Translations under genes and position numbers: made by a program
Shown: in pieces, positions 20,802-32,205 of the stretch
Position numbering within the stretch: position 1 is the stretch's first letter
How the letters are laid out: each line of letters begins with the position of its first letter
The notes under the pieces: generated by a model
Told to the model about the DNA's origin: nothing
Databases searched by the model: none
The model's input: the letters and a program-made list of their open reading frames with translations, nothing else
Assembly (NCBI GenBank): GCA_007571305.1
Contig: RKRR01000133.1
Span: forward strand, 20,387-84,386
Source of the DNA: Candidatus Poribacteria bacterium
Lineage (GTDB): Bacteria; Poribacteria; WGA-4E; WGA-3G
DNA length: 64,000 nt
Reading direction: 5' to 3'

Positions 20802-22106
20802 CTAATCAGCTCTGAGTGCCTCAATGGGTGAGAGCGCGGAAGCTTTTATTGCGGGGTATAGCCCAAAGGAGATACCGATTATCGCGGAAAATGATACCGA
20901 AATCAATATCCATTGGGTGGAGATGACGGAGGGCCATTCGGGAACGATTTTGACGATATTGACAGCGAGCATTGCCATCCCTTCGCCGGCAAACAATCCC
21001 AGTAGAACCCCCAAGACACCGCCTACACTACACATCGCAATTGCTTCTATTAAAAACTGCACCAGAATATCCATACGTTTCGCACCGATCGCTTTTCGTA
21101 GACCGATCTCGCGGGTGCGTTCCGTGACAGCAACGAGCATCATGTTCATAATCCCAATGCCGCCCACAAGGAGCGAAAATCCTGCAATACTCCCTAATGC
21201 GATTTTTATGACTTTGCTGATTTTGTCCAATTGCGCCATGCCTTCCCGCATATCCCAGATCGAGAAGAAATCGTCTTGACCGTTATGCGTTTTTCGGAGG
21301 ACAGTTTTCACCTCTTCAATCGCTTGCGGGATCTCTTCAACGGTATTCGCGTGAACTGAGAGCATCACAATTCTATCGTTACCGGTGAAACGTTCCTGTG
21401 TTGTGGTAAGCGGGAGGAATACCATGTCGTCCAAATTCCAGCCAAACCGGAGGCTGCGTCCTCTGGTTTCCATCGTGCCGACAACAGTGAAACGCTCGGT
21501 TATCCGTTTTTGGTCTTTCCTGCCATACCGATCGAAACGTCCGCCGGGACCTTTGCCAATTTTAATTTCTTTTCCTATAGGAGATTTATTTCCGAATAAG
21601 GCGGTGGTCACTTCAGAACCAAGCACACAAACTTTCGATTCATTATCAATATCTTCGTTTGAAATGAAACGGCCCTGCTGGATATCCCAATCCATTGCTT
21701 CCGAAAACGATGCATTTACGCCATTATAACCTGTCCGGTGTTCTGCCCCGCCGGCGGCTTGGACAAGCACACCTCGCCATTCTGGAATTCGTGGCACGAC
21801 TAACTTTACAGATGGGCATTCTGCCTCAATCGCCAGGACATCCTCGTACTCGAAATACTCGTTGCTCCGATTTGGCACCCAACGGTTTTTCACCCGCTTG
21901 TGGCTGCTTCGGTACATCGTGAACTGGTTCACGCCGCCGAGTTTCTGTGCGTCTTGCAAAACAATCATCTTTGCTCCATCGCCGATGGCTATCATTGCTA
22001 AGACCGAGGCAACCCCGATAATAATGCCAAGCATCGTCAACAAAGAGCGCATTTTGTTGCTACGAATCGCAGAAATGCCAACAGATACCCCTTCAACTAT
22101 ACGCAT
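20802..22106 (-). CDS. MacB-like ABC transporter permease
   Basis: SNKMRSLLTMLGIIIGVASVLAMIAIGDG...GIGIMNMMLVAVTERTREIGLRKAIGAKRMDI. Confidence 0.9.
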   Translation of the reverse strand: MRIVEGVSVGISAIRSNKMRSLLTMLGIIIGVASVLAMIAIGDGAKMIVLQDAQKLGGVNQFTMYRSSHKRVKNRWVPNRSNEYFEYEDVLAIEAECPSVKLVVPRIPEWRGVLVQAAGGAEHRTGYNGVNASFSEAMDWDIQQGRFISNEDIDNESKVCVLGSEVTTALFGNKSPIGKEIKIGKGPGGRFDRYGRKDQKRITERFTVVGTMETRGRSLRFGWNLDDMVFLPLTTTQERFTGNDRIVMLSVHANTVEEIPQAIEEVKTVLRKTHNGQDDFFSIWDMREGMAQLDKISKVIKIALGSIAGFSLLVGGIGIMNMMLVAVTERTREIGLRKAIGAKRMDILVQFLIEAIAMCSVGGVLGVLLGLFAGEGMAMLAVNIVKIVPEWPSVISTQWILISVSFSAIIGISFGLYPAIKASALSPIEALRAD

Positions 22107-22128
22107 TTCATGCCTCCCAACTTGTTAT

Positions 22129-22292
22129 AAACCCAAGTTGCCATCTTTGTAGCATCACCTGTTAGGTTGTGCCTCTTCGGGCGCAGGAAACTCAAGGTCT
22201 CCCACGCTACGGAATGCTGCGGATCCTGAGCGTTTTGAATAAAAAATAGCAGATGAACCTCTACAAAATTGTGTCCGTAGCAACTTGGATTA
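22129..22292 (+). mobile_element. Family-3 MITE-like element
   Basis: AACCCAAGTTGCCATC...GTGTCCGTAGCAACTTGGATTA. Confidence 0.75.
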
Positions 22293-22631
22293 TTATAAAG
22301 TATTTCTATTCTTAATGTGTTAGACAAAAAAAGAGGAATAAAGTTCGGTTTTTTTGTAGCAATTTCTTGTTTTACAGAACGCCCTTAAATCGCGGTGCTT
22401 ATAGTGTTTTCTTATTCCATCTACTTCTTATTCCATCTACAAGGTTAGTTATTCTATCAGATTTAGACGCAATTAAGTGAAATAGGTTTATTGTTTGTTG
22501 CTTGCAAATTTTGGAGTTGTTGAATAGGGTTGCAGAAAATGACACCAGAATCAGGATCCACTCCTAAGGAGATAACGGCGTGCCATCTGCAACGGCACCG
22601 AAGCCGGAAACCTGGATAAGCGTAGGTTAGA

Positions 22632-22912
22632 TTATAGTAAAATTCGAAAATAGGTTCACACCTGTAGCATAGGCTGTTAGCCTGTGCCATCAAATAACTT
22701 CGTAGTTCACACGACGATACGAGTGTATAAGTAAGTAATTAATGTGAGTTTGATTAAACCCGAACCTCCACGTCAATGGGAACAAGGCACTCTTCTACCC
22801 CCTTTATCCCCCCGCAAGCAGGCGGAAATCAAGGGAATAGGAAGAAAATGTTAGAATGAAAGTGGCTCAAGTTTTATTATCAAACTCAGGTTAATTACGG
22901 AATCTGGCATAA
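22632..22912 (+). mobile_element. Family-1 MITE-like element interrupted by a family-5 element
   Basis: Left part TTATAGTAAAATTCG...GTAAGTAATTA, right part AATTACGGAATCTGGCATAA; about 125 bp when the insert and one AATTA copy are removed. Confidence 0.75.
22742..22892. mobile_element. Family-5 MITE-like element nested in family-1
   Basis: ATGTGAGTTTGAT...ATCAAACTCAGGTT flanked by AATTA at 22737-22741 and 22893-22897; homologous to 57166-57325. Confidence 0.75.
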
Positions 22913-22978
22913 ATAAAAGAAAAGGCCCGCCCGAAGGGCGCGCCTACAGAAATAGATAGTGGTGAGATAGTCTCACCT

Positions 22979-24280
22979 TTAATCTTTACGTAGTGCTATG
23001 ACCGGTGGAACACTTGAGGCTTTGAGGGCAGGATACATACCGAAAAATATACCAATTGCCGCGGAGAAGGATACCGAAATTATGACCCATTGCATAGATA
23101 CAACCGAGGGCCATTCAGGAACAATTTTAGCAATTTTAACAGCGACCATTGCCATCCCTTCGCCAGCAAAGATGCCCAAACCGATACCGATTGCACCGGC
23201 TACTCCACACATTATAACCGCTTCTATGAGAAACTGCGTTAAGATATCTAAGGATTTGGCACCGAGTGCCTTTCGGAGCCCAATTTCACGGGTTCGCTCC
23301 GTAACAGCGACTAACATCATATTCATAATACCGATACCGCCAACGAGGAGCGAGAAACCAGCGATGCTACCCAGAGCGATTTTAATCATCTTACTGATTT
23401 TCTGTAGTTGTGCCATGCCCGCACGCATCTCCCGAATTCTAACGAATTCGTCTTGATTTTTGTGCCGTTTTCTGATGACTGTTCTTACCTCTTCTATCGC
23501 TTTCGGAATAGCATCAACACTGTTCGCGAAAACCATAATATTCTGAACCTGATCGTCACCAGTCAAACGCTCTTGTACGGTTGATACCGGCAGAAAGGCG
23601 AGGTTATCGTAACTCCACCCAAATTGGAAACTTGTACCTCTCGGCACGAGTGTGCCAACCACGAGGAACCGTTCTGTCAATCGATCCTGCCGTCTTCTGC
23701 CAGACGGATCATAATATCGGACATCTCTTGCGATTTTGAGCTCTTGTCCTAAAGGTGAATTGCTACCAAATAATTCGATGGCAAGTTCGTCTCCGAGGAC
23801 ACAGATTTTTGCTGCGTTTTGGACATCTTCGTCTGTAATGAAGCGTCCCTCTTTTACGTCCCAATCCATTGCGATTGTATAGTTCGCGTCTACGCCGTTA
23901 TAGCCGGCGCGGGCTTGGGTGCCACCGGGCCCCTGAAACAGAACACCTCGCCAATCCGCTATTCTCGGTGTGACAGTCCTCACCGATGGACACTCTGCTT
24001 CAATCGCCAACACATCTTCATATTCCATATATTCGTTGCTACGGATGCGGACCCATCTGTTATTTTCCCGTTTGTAGGAGGTCTGATAGAGTGTGATTCG
24101 GGTTGCCCCCCCCATTTTCTGGGCATCCTGTATCACAATTTGTTTCGCACCATCACCGATAGCTATCATTGCCAGCACTGCCGCGATACCAATAATAATG
24201 CCGAGCATTGTCAGCGATGAGCGCATTTTATTTGAGCGAATTGCTGAGATTCCAATGGATATCCCTTCAATGAAACGCAT
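22979..24280 (-). CDS. MacB-like ABC transporter permease (paralog of 20802-22106)
   Basis: MRFIEGISIGISAIRSNKMRSSLTMLGIIIGIAAVLAMIAIGDG...; high similarity to the preceding permease. Confidence 0.9.
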   Translation of the reverse strand: MRFIEGISIGISAIRSNKMRSSLTMLGIIIGIAAVLAMIAIGDGAKQIVIQDAQKMGGATRITLYQTSYKRENNRWVRIRSNEYMEYEDVLAIEAECPSVRTVTPRIADWRGVLFQGPGGTQARAGYNGVDANYTIAMDWDVKEGRFITDEDVQNAAKICVLGDELAIELFGSNSPLGQELKIARDVRYYDPSGRRRQDRLTERFLVVGTLVPRGTSFQFGWSYDNLAFLPVSTVQERLTGDDQVQNIMVFANSVDAIPKAIEEVRTVIRKRHKNQDEFVRIREMRAGMAQLQKISKMIKIALGSIAGFSLLVGGIGIMNMMLVAVTERTREIGLRKALGAKSLDILTQFLIEAVIMCGVAGAIGIGLGIFAGEGMAMVAVKIAKIVPEWPSVVSMQWVIISVSFSAAIGIFFGMYPALKASSVPPVIALRKD

Positions 24281-24483
24281 GTTTCCTCCTGATACTTTTT
24301 GTTTTTGTTGTGAGAAAAAGTGTTTATTGGAAGTGTTTGACATAATTATCGTAAATAGGTTTATACAAGTTTCATAAAAAAAATATTATGAAGCGGTTAT
24401 TTTGGGTGATACAACGATTTCGTTCTTAGAAACTGGGTTAAGTTTCGGATTGGCAAACGGAAGTGCTACAAATTTATTATAAT

Positions 24484-24512
24484 TTGACAAACGCGAGGGA
24501 ATAGTGTATAAT
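24484..24512 (+). promoter_or_regulatory. Consensus sigma70-type promoter for the tRNA cluster
   Basis: TTGACA-17 nt-TATAAT, about 105 nt upstream of the first tRNA. Confidence 0.75.
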
Positions 24513-24617
24513 TTAAATAACATTGAGAAGAAATATTGGTGTGATTGCAAGCGTATATTGCACCCGTAGTTGCTAACAACGTTTTTGTTGTTGGCAAGTT
24601 TGTATTATAGGGAATTT

Positions 24618-24693
<76 letters not shown>

Positions 24694-24721
24694 TCAGAAA
24701 CGAATAAAATTCGTAGCACGA

Positions 24722-24795
<74 letters not shown>

Positions 24796-24828
24796 CTTTT
24801 CGGATTGCTCGATGAAGAATCGAAGCAT

Positions 24829-24901
24829 GGTGGATGTAGCTCAGGGGTAGAGCACTTGACTGTGGATCAAGTGGGCGTGGGTTCAAATCCCATCATCCAC
24901 C
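24829..24901 (+). tRNA. tRNA-His(GTG)
   Basis: GTGGATG/CATCCAC acceptor with encoded G-1 opposite discriminator C; anticodon GTG. Confidence 0.95.
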
Positions 24902-24909
24902 TTTAATAT

Positions 24910-24982
24910 GCGTCCGTAGTTCAATGGATAGAGCAATAGTCTTCGGAACTATAAGTTGGGGGTTCGAATCCCTCCGGACGTG
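24910..24982 (+). tRNA. tRNA-Arg(TCG)
   Basis: GCGTCCG/CGGACGT acceptor; loop CTTCGGA. Confidence 0.93.
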
Positions 24983-25084
24983 AATATTTTTTGGATGCTG
25001 AGTGTCTGTTTTGAAAGCGCACCTACAATTAGCGAGTGAGTCCTTACAAAACGCGTCTATGGCAATAGAGTAAGGTCAGCAGGC

Positions 25085-25157
25085 GCGCCGTTAGCTCAAT
25101 CGGGAGAGCATCTGACTCTTAATCAGGCGGTTGAAGGTTCGATTCCTTCACGGCGCA
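25085..25157 (+). tRNA. tRNA-Lys(CTT)
   Basis: GCGCCGT/ACGGCGC acceptor; loop CTCTTAA. Confidence 0.94.
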
Positions 25158-25182
25158 TCAAAAGACTTCATAGATCGGGTTT

Positions 25183-25267
25183 GGGCGGGTGCTGGAATTG
25201 GTAGACAGGATAGACTTAGGATCTATTGGGGTTACGCCTCGTGAGGGTTCAAGTCCCTCCTCGCCCA
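25183..25267 (+). tRNA. tRNA-Leu(TAG)
   Basis: GGGCGGG/CTCGCCC acceptor with long variable arm; loop CTTAGGA. Confidence 0.93.
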
Positions 25268-25441
25268 TCATCGTATTTGAGGGTGACAATAGTAGTAGGC
25301 AAAAGTTGAAGCCCAGGTCGCCACTCGTAAGTTTCCGCAGTTGCAAAGTATTTCACTTGACATCCTGGAAAGACGATACGTAAGAGTGAGCTCTGATTTA
25401 AAGTATTCGGGCTTTGAACGCCTGGGGTGAGGATAGAAAAT

Positions 25442-26746
25442 TTGAAAGTTCAAATTGAAAGGTTAGATACTACAAGAGTCCGTTTGGACATAGAGATTCC
25501 TTCTGAAGATGTCAACGCAGCACTGGCGGAAACTTGTGAGTCGTTACGCACCCAAGTCTCTATTCCCGGTTTCCGGAAAGGTCGTGTCCCCGTATCAATC
25601 CTCAAATCACGATTTCCTGAGTACGTCAACAGCGAAGCTGTTCGGTATCTTGTCGCTCCTGCCTACGAAGATGCCATCTATAACGAGCGGCTCAATCCTC
25701 TCACACAACCCACTTTCACACCATCACTGGATGAATTGCAACTAAAAGAAAACGAACCTTTTACGTTCTCGGCTACTGTAGATATTCGTCCCAATATCGG
25801 CATTCCGAATTATGATGAACTCGTAACCGATAAAAACCCTGTTAACGTTCCCCGTGAAGATGTTGATGTCTATATTACGCGGTTGCAAGAGCAATCTGCA
25901 ACGTATGAACCGCTTGATGTTGAACGTCCGGTTCAAGAGAAAGATTGTGTCAGGATAGACTGGGAATGCTTACTTGATGGGGATCGGGTTGACGCTGAAT
26001 CACGGCAAGATGTTGATATAGAGCTCGGCATCGGAACGATACACGAAAAACTTGAGCAGGCGTTAATTGGGATGGAGATTGGGAATGCAAATAAGGTGGA
26101 TATTGAATTTCCACAAGAACACAGTGTTGCTGAGCTTGCGGGCAAATCCGCTCAATACGAAATAACGTTGCACGCTATCACCGAAAAACATCTCCCGCCC
26201 TTAGATGACGAGTTTGCCAAAGACCTCGGATACGAGAACTATTCCCAACTTTTTGGGTTAATATGGAATAATCTTGTTGAGGAAGAGACGAGTCTCCAAG
26301 TTGATAAGCAGAAATCAGAATTGCTGGAGCAACTCATCGAAAAAACCGAGATTGCTATTCCAGATCCTTTAGTTGATCAATATGTACAACAGACGCTCCA
26401 AAACGTCAAACAACAACTGACGAATGAGCACAGAAGTCCTGAAGATGCCGGGATTAACATGGACACCTTGCCTGATGAACTGCGCCGGGATGTTATCCAA
26501 CAAACAAAACAGTCATGGATTTTCGAAACTATCGCTGAAAAGGAAGGCATTTCCGTATCCGATGATGAATTGGAATACGAGATCCGACGCGCTGCAGAAC
26601 AACAGAATCGAGACGCTCAAAAATATGCTTCTCTACTAAAATCAAGCAATCGATTAGAGGATTTTCGAGGACAGTTGCAACACGAGAAAATTTATCAGTT
26701 CCTGATTAACCGTGCATCCGCCAAGCAGTCGCTCATAATTACATGA
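25442..26746 (+). CDS. tig: Trigger factor
   Basis: KVQIERLDTTRVRLDIEIPSEDVN...SIPGFRKGRVPVSIL...HAITEKHLPPLDDEFAKDLG. GTG 25427 or TTG 25442 could be the start. Confidence 0.92.
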   Translation: MKVQIERLDTTRVRLDIEIPSEDVNAALAETCESLRTQVSIPGFRKGRVPVSILKSRFPEYVNSEAVRYLVAPAYEDAIYNERLNPLTQPTFTPSLDELQLKENEPFTFSATVDIRPNIGIPNYDELVTDKNPVNVPREDVDVYITRLQEQSATYEPLDVERPVQEKDCVRIDWECLLDGDRVDAESRQDVDIELGIGTIHEKLEQALIGMEIGNANKVDIEFPQEHSVAELAGKSAQYEITLHAITEKHLPPLDDEFAKDLGYENYSQLFGLIWNNLVEEETSLQVDKQKSELLEQLIEKTEIAIPDPLVDQYVQQTLQNVKQQLTNEHRSPEDAGINMDTLPDELRRDVIQQTKQSWIFETIAEKEGISVSDDELEYEIRRAAEQQNRDAQKYASLLKSSNRLEDFRGQLQHEKIYQFLINRASAKQSLIIT

Positions 26747-26878
26747 AGAGTGGTTGTCAGTAGTCAGTTCAGAGATGTTAGTGGCGTTTACAGAATTCGT
26801 AACCGTCACAAGAGACTCTCAACCGACAACTGATAACTGGAAGTCTGTGCAGCGGGCGACTGACAACTCTTAGAAAAT

Positions 26879-27481
26879 ATGAACCTTGTACCTATCGTCG
26901 TTGAACAAACCAGCCGAGGCGAACGCTCATACGATATCTATTCTCGTCTCCTCGAAGACCGAATTATCATGATCGGCACACCGATTGATGATGATGTTAT
27001 CGCGAACATTGTAACGGCACAAATGCTTTTCCTTGAAGGGAAGGATCCGGATGCAGACATCGTGCTCTATATTAACACACCTGGGGGCTCCGTTTCCGCA
27101 GGTTTGGCGATCTACGACACGATGCAGTATATCAAAGCGGATGTCCAAACATGGTGTTTAGGTAGAGCTTATAGTATGGGAGCTATTCTCCTCGCCGCGG
27201 GTGCCCCCGGCAAGCGCTACACGTTACCACATGCGAAAGCACTTATCCACCAACCGATGGCGAGCGGTATTGGAGGGCAAGCCTCTGATATTAGTATCCA
27301 TGCAAAAGAAATTCTGCAGGAACGGGACCGGCTTTATTCGATTTTAGCAGACCATACGGGTCAGGATATTGAGAAGATCGCTGCCGATGCCGACCGTGAT
27401 TATTACATGACAGCCGAACAGGCCCTTGAATACGGTATTGTTGATGAGGTTGTCTCTCAAAGAACAATACAACAGGACTAA
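26879..27481 (+). CDS. clpP: ATP-dependent Clp protease proteolytic subunit
   Basis: [56 protein letters not shown]. Confidence 0.97.
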   Translation: MNLVPIVVEQTSRGERSYDIYSRLLEDRIIMIGTPIDDDVIANIVTAQMLFLEGKDPDADIVLYINTPGGSVSAGLAIYDTMQYIKADVQTWCLGRAYSMGAILLAAGAPGKRYTLPHAKALIHQPMASGIGGQASDISIHAKEILQERDRLYSILADHTGQDIEKIAADADRDYYMTAEQALEYGIVDEVVSQRTIQQD

Positions 27482-27636
27482 TATTACACGCTATAGATAT
27501 TGAACCTAACCACAGAGAGTTCCAAGTCATTAGTTTTCAGTTAAGACATTGTGATGATGACAATTTACTTACTCCCATAAGTAACCTCTTAAACTGACTG
27601 CTGATAGTTGACAGCAAACAAAAAGGAGAAACTCCT

Positions 27637-29172
27637 ATGTCAGAATCCAGCCATCGTGACTTGTTCTGTTCATTCTGTCAACGGGACAGTACACAAGTCC
27701 GCCGACTCCTTCAAGGCAGAGAAGCAAATATTTGCGTCGAATGCATTGTTCAGTTATCAGCGTCCACTGTAGATAGTGCTATTTGTGCATTTTGTAGACG
27801 CGATAACACCCAAGTCGACAAACTTTTTAACGGACTTGATGCGAATATCTGTGAGAAGTGCCTTGCTGAGTGTATTGTTGTTTGTAATGACATTCTCACT
27901 CGTGCACCGGATGGCAGCCTTGACTTTTCTGTGGAGGACTTTGAAAGCGGTGGCTCGAGTGACAAGGAAGAGGCTAGCGGTGGTCCTCTGCGTAGATCTT
28001 CACGGACACGCGGGAGCGGTGTCCACGAACAGACCGAAACTGAATTTGCGAACACAACACGCACACAAACAGAAAATGAACGGGACGCATTTGAAGCACC
28101 GCCTTCGCCCGAAGAAATTAAAGAAAAACTTGATGAATATGTAGTTGGTCAGGAAGATGCAAAAAAGACGTTATCTGTTGCTGTCTACACGCATTACAAA
28201 CGTTTACATCATGGAAGCACAACTGATGAAGTTGAATTAGACAAGAGTAACATTTTACTGATTGGTCCAACAGGCACGGGGAAAACGCTCCTCGCGCAAA
28301 CGCTCGCTAAAGTGTTGGACGTGCCATTCGCTATTACCGATGCGACGACGTTGACTGAAGCGGGGTACGTAGGTGAAGATGTGGAAAATATCATCTTAAA
28401 GTTGGTCCAAGCCGCGGATGGTGATGTTGCACGTGCTGAGACAGGCATCATTTATATTGATGAAATTGATAAGATTACACGAAAATCTGAAAATCCATCA
28501 ATCACCCGTGATGTTTCGGGTGAAGGTGTCCAACAAGCTTTGCTTAAGATTCTTGAAGGAACAGCGGCAAACGTTCCGCCGCGCGGGGGTAGAAAGCACC
28601 CACATCAAGAGATGATTGAGGTGAACACCAAAAAGGTGTTGTTCATTTGCGGTGGGACCTTTATCGGGTTGGAAAAAGGAATCAAGGATAGACTTGGGAA
28701 ACAGAGCATTGGCTTCGGTTCGCCTATCCAACCGAAGAGTGAAACAAAAATTCATGAAATCCTTGCACAAGTAACACCAAAGGATCTCATTAAATACGGT
28801 TTTATACCAGAATTGATAGGGCGACTTCCCGTTGTCACAACCCTTCATGAATTGGATGCCCCGGCTCTCGTTCGCATTCTCACTGAACCTAAGAATGCTT
28901 TGGTGAAACAATATCAGCATCTCTTGGCTTATGAAGGTGTAGAATTTCATGTGGCTGATGAAGCACTAACTGCCATCGCAGATGAAGTGATTGAACGTGA
29001 AACCGGTGCGCGTGGGTTAAGGGCGGTTTTTGAGAGAATTATGCTCGATACGCTTTATCGCCTTCCTTCGCTTGACGATGTTGAAGCGTGCCATGTTACC
29101 GAAGACTCGGTATGTAAGAATGAACCTCCGCAACTTGTCTACAGGAAATCCGAAGCACTTAAAACGGCTTAA
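27637..29172 (+). CDS. clpX: ATP-dependent Clp protease ATP-binding subunit ClpX (two N-terminal zinc-binding modules)
   Basis: [29 protein letters not shown]; two consecutive CxxC...CxxC modules at the N terminus. Confidence 0.95.
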   Translation: MSESSHRDLFCSFCQRDSTQVRRLLQGREANICVECIVQLSASTVDSAICAFCRRDNTQVDKLFNGLDANICEKCLAECIVVCNDILTRAPDGSLDFSVEDFESGGSSDKEEASGGPLRRSSRTRGSGVHEQTETEFANTTRTQTENERDAFEAPPSPEEIKEKLDEYVVGQEDAKKTLSVAVYTHYKRLHHGSTTDEVELDKSNILLIGPTGTGKTLLAQTLAKVLDVPFAITDATTLTEAGYVGEDVENIILKLVQAADGDVARAETGIIYIDEIDKITRKSENPSITRDVSGEGVQQALLKILEGTAANVPPRGGRKHPHQEMIEVNTKKVLFICGGTFIGLEKGIKDRLGKQSIGFGSPIQPKSETKIHEILAQVTPKDLIKYGFIPELIGRLPVVTTLHELDAPALVRILTEPKNALVKQYQHLLAYEGVEFHVADEALTAIADEVIERETGARGLRAVFERIMLDTLYRLPSLDDVEACHVTEDSVCKNEPPQLVYRKSEALKTA

Positions 29173-29316
29173 TAACTGTCAGCAATCCGCAAAGACGCAA
29201 GCGTTACAGAACGCTTCTTTTCTTTACTGACTGATGACAGGGTCCCCACCCGTTACTGGGAAGGGAAATCATAGGGAACCGCCTGACTGCTGATAGCCAC
29301 CCCGAAGGAAAAAGAT

Positions 29317-31767
29317 ATGAATTCGCCAGCAACGAAAGAACACGAAACGGTAAGTCTACCCGTTATCTATTTGCCCCCGGATTTCGATGCAATTTTGATT
29401 TTTCCGAGGACAAAATCTCTTTTAAATGTTGCCCGCCAAATGGGAGTCCAAGCAACCCATGCCGCGCTCCGCTCAAATAGGCGTATACTCCTCCTCTACC
29501 AAAAAGTAGAGTTGGAAGAAGGAGAGGCGGTAACCCCCGAACACCTCCAGGTCGTCGGAGCTGTGGCAAATATTATCGAGTCTTATGAACCCGGCGACGG
29601 CACCATCCGTATTGCTATTGCCGTAGAGCATCGTGCAATAGTCCTTCGTTTTACGGAGTCTGATGATTTCTTGAGTGCCGACGTGCAAATCGTCCACGAA
29701 GAAATAGGCTTATCGAGCACTTCCGGGTCTCTCATGAAGGAAGCCAGAAAGCTTTTCAATGAGTACGCAAAGACGCGGCAGCAGGAACAGGGCAGAGGTT
29801 CACACTCTCAACAAGGTTTGACCTCCGATGAAGTCAAACGCTCTATTAAGGAGCAAGAGGAACCTGGGCATCTTGCAGATACTATCGCTGGAATTCTCAA
29901 TCTCACTCCATGGGAACGCCAAGCGGCCATAGATGAACTCAATCCCATTAAGCGTCTACAACTCATCATCCAGTTTTTGAATCAAGCATTGGAACGGAAC
30001 GAACTTCGTGATGACATTCATAACCAAGTTCGCGAATCTGTCCAGAAGACGCATCGCGAATTCTACCTTCAGGAACAGATGAAGGTTATCCAGAAGGAAT
30101 TGGGCAGAGATGACATCGCTGAAGTTGATGAACTGCGAGAACAGGTGAAAAACGCCGGTATGTCTGAAGAAGCCGAAGAGAAGGCACTTAAAGAACTTGA
30201 TCGGCTTGCACAGATACCCCCACAATCTGCCGAATCCGGTGTTATCCGCACCTATGTTGACTGGATACTTGCCCTGCCATGGAAAGAGGGGACTGAGCAT
30301 CAACTTCAGCTTCCTGAAGCACAGCGGATACTTGACGAGGACCACTATGGGTTAGAGAAACCGAAAGAAAACGTTCTGGAATACCTTGCCGTTTTACAGC
30401 TCGTCAAACATCTTAAAGGCCCTATTATTTGTCTTGTTGGTCCCCCAGGGGTCGGGAAAACCTCATTTGGCAAATCGATTGCCCGTGCGACAGGTAGGAA
30501 GTTTGTCAGAATGTCGCTCGGTGGTGTCCGAGACGAGGCAGAAATTCGTGGACACAGACGCACCTATATCGGTGCGATCCCTGGGCGTATCATCCAAGGA
30601 CTCCGCGATGTCAAATCGAAAAATCCACTGTTCTTGCTTGATGAGATTGATAAACTCAGTTCTGATTTCCGAGGTGATCCTGCGTCTGCTCTCCTTGAAG
30701 TACTTGATCCGGAACAGAACTCTACTTTCCGAGATCATTACATGGATATCGCATTCGATCTCTCGGATGTTATGTTTATCACCACTGCCAACACTCGGGT
30801 TACGATACCTCCTGCACTCCAAGATCGGATGGAAATCATTGAGTTGCCGGGTTATACGGATTTTGAGAAGCACAACATCGCCACTTTTACACCGAATGGG
30901 CTTATCCCCAAGCAACTCGAACGTCATGGGCTTTCAGATGACAATGTTACCTTCACAGACGAAGCCATCTTCGAGATGATTCACAAGTACACGCGTGAGG
31001 CTGGGGTGCGAAATCTTGAACGCACAATCACTACCGTCATGCGAAAAGTTGCAAGGGAGATTGTCACCGAAGAGGCACCAGATCTCAAAGTTGAAGTGAC
31101 ACCTGCGAATTTGAGTGACTATCTCGGACCCGCGAAGTGGACACGCACGAAAGCTGAAGAACGCGATGAAGTCGGTGTTGCTACAGGCATGGTATGGACC
31201 CAAATCGGGGGTGATATTGTTTCTGTTGAGGCGACAACAATGCAGGGGGAAGGCAAACTGAACATGACGGGGCAACTCCAGGAAGTCATGCGTGAGTCTG
31301 TCCAAACTGCTGTCGCTTATATCCGTTCTCGAGCAGACTCTTTCGGACTCTCTGACAATCGGTTTGAACAGCAAGATATCCATATCCATATTCCAGAAGG
31401 TGCAGTGCCGAAGGATGGCCCCTCCGCTGGAATTACCGTCGCCACGGCGATTCTTTCTGCGCTCACTGGGAAATCTGTTCGCAAAGATGTGGCTATGACC
31501 GGGGAAATTACGCTCCGCGGAAGAGTTCTGCCGATTGGTGGCTTAAAAGAAAAGGCACTCGCCGCCTATCGGAACGGTATTTTCGACATCATTATTCCTG
31601 AGGAGAACGAGAAGGATGAAGCTGATATCCCGACCGAAATTCGGGAAGGGATCCGTTTCCACAAAGTCAACGATATGACACAGGTGCTGGAACTGGCACT
31701 CACAGATCCCATCGTGGAACCCGAAGTTTCTGTAGGAATGCCGGTCGCCTCCCAACCACCGGTGTAA
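29317..31767 (+). CDS. lon: Endopeptidase La (Lon)
   Basis: [67 protein letters not shown]. Confidence 0.97.
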   Translation: MNSPATKEHETVSLPVIYLPPDFDAILIFPRTKSLLNVARQMGVQATHAALRSNRRILLLYQKVELEEGEAVTPEHLQVVGAVANIIESYEPGDGTIRIAIAVEHRAIVLRFTESDDFLSADVQIVHEEIGLSSTSGSLMKEARKLFNEYAKTRQQEQGRGSHSQQGLTSDEVKRSIKEQEEPGHLADTIAGILNLTPWERQAAIDELNPIKRLQLIIQFLNQALERNELRDDIHNQVRESVQKTHREFYLQEQMKVIQKELGRDDIAEVDELREQVKNAGMSEEAEEKALKELDRLAQIPPQSAESGVIRTYVDWILALPWKEGTEHQLQLPEAQRILDEDHYGLEKPKENVLEYLAVLQLVKHLKGPIICLVGPPGVGKTSFGKSIARATGRKFVRMSLGGVRDEAEIRGHRRTYIGAIPGRIIQGLRDVKSKNPLFLLDEIDKLSSDFRGDPASALLEVLDPEQNSTFRDHYMDIAFDLSDVMFITTANTRVTIPPALQDRMEIIELPGYTDFEKHNIATFTPNGLIPKQLERHGLSDDNVTFTDEAIFEMIHKYTREAGVRNLERTITTVMRKVAREIVTEEAPDLKVEVTPANLSDYLGPAKWTRTKAEERDEVGVATGMVWTQIGGDIVSVEATTMQGEGKLNMTGQLQEVMRESVQTAVAYIRSRADSFGLSDNRFEQQDIHIHIPEGAVPKDGPSAGITVATAILSALTGKSVRKDVAMTGEITLRGRVLPIGGLKEKALAAYRNGIFDIIIPEENEKDEADIPTEIREGIRFHKVNDMTQVLELALTDPIVEPEVSVGMPVASQPPV

Positions 31768-31857
31768 GAATAGTTGTCAGTTGCCGGTTAAGAGGTGGTT
31801 TGCTTGGGTGTTTCCGTCGTTTCACAAAACCATCTTGTAACTGATAACTATTAACCG

Positions 31858-32136
31858 ATGACCGATAACTCTAAAAAAATGCGATTAGATAAATTCCTGC
31901 AGGTCAGTCGTCTCGTAAAACGACGAACAATAGCTAACACGCTCTGCAACAGAGGTGCAGTCAGCATCAACGGACACGTTGCGAAAGCTGGAAAAATGCT
32001 CGCTGTTGGTGATATTATCCGCTTACCTCATTCGTCAGGTGATGAAGATCCTCCCGTCTCTGAATACGAGGTGCTTGAATTACCCTCTGGGAACGTCTCG
32101 CGTGCCCGCGCTGCAACACTCTATCGCCAATTATAG
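31858..32136 (+). CDS. S4 domain RNA-binding protein (Hsp15/RqcP-like)
   Basis: MRLDKFLQVSRLVKRRTIANTLCNRGAVSINGHVAKAGKMLAVGDIIRL. Confidence 0.85.
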   Translation: MTDNSKKMRLDKFLQVSRLVKRRTIANTLCNRGAVSINGHVAKAGKMLAVGDIIRLPHSSGDEDPPVSEYEVLELPSGNVSRARAATLYRQL

Positions 32137-32137
32137 G

Positions 32138-32203
32138 AGTCGTCAGTTAAAAGAGGGATTTGAGAGTCCTAACATCTCTTGTGACTGATAACTGATAACT
32201 ATT
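32138..32203. repeat. Family-6 intergenic repeat
   Basis: CAGTTAAAAGAGGGATTTGAGAGTCCTAACATCTCTTGTGACTGATAACTGATAACT; homolog of 19332-19420. Confidence 0.65.
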
Positions 32204-32205
32204 CT

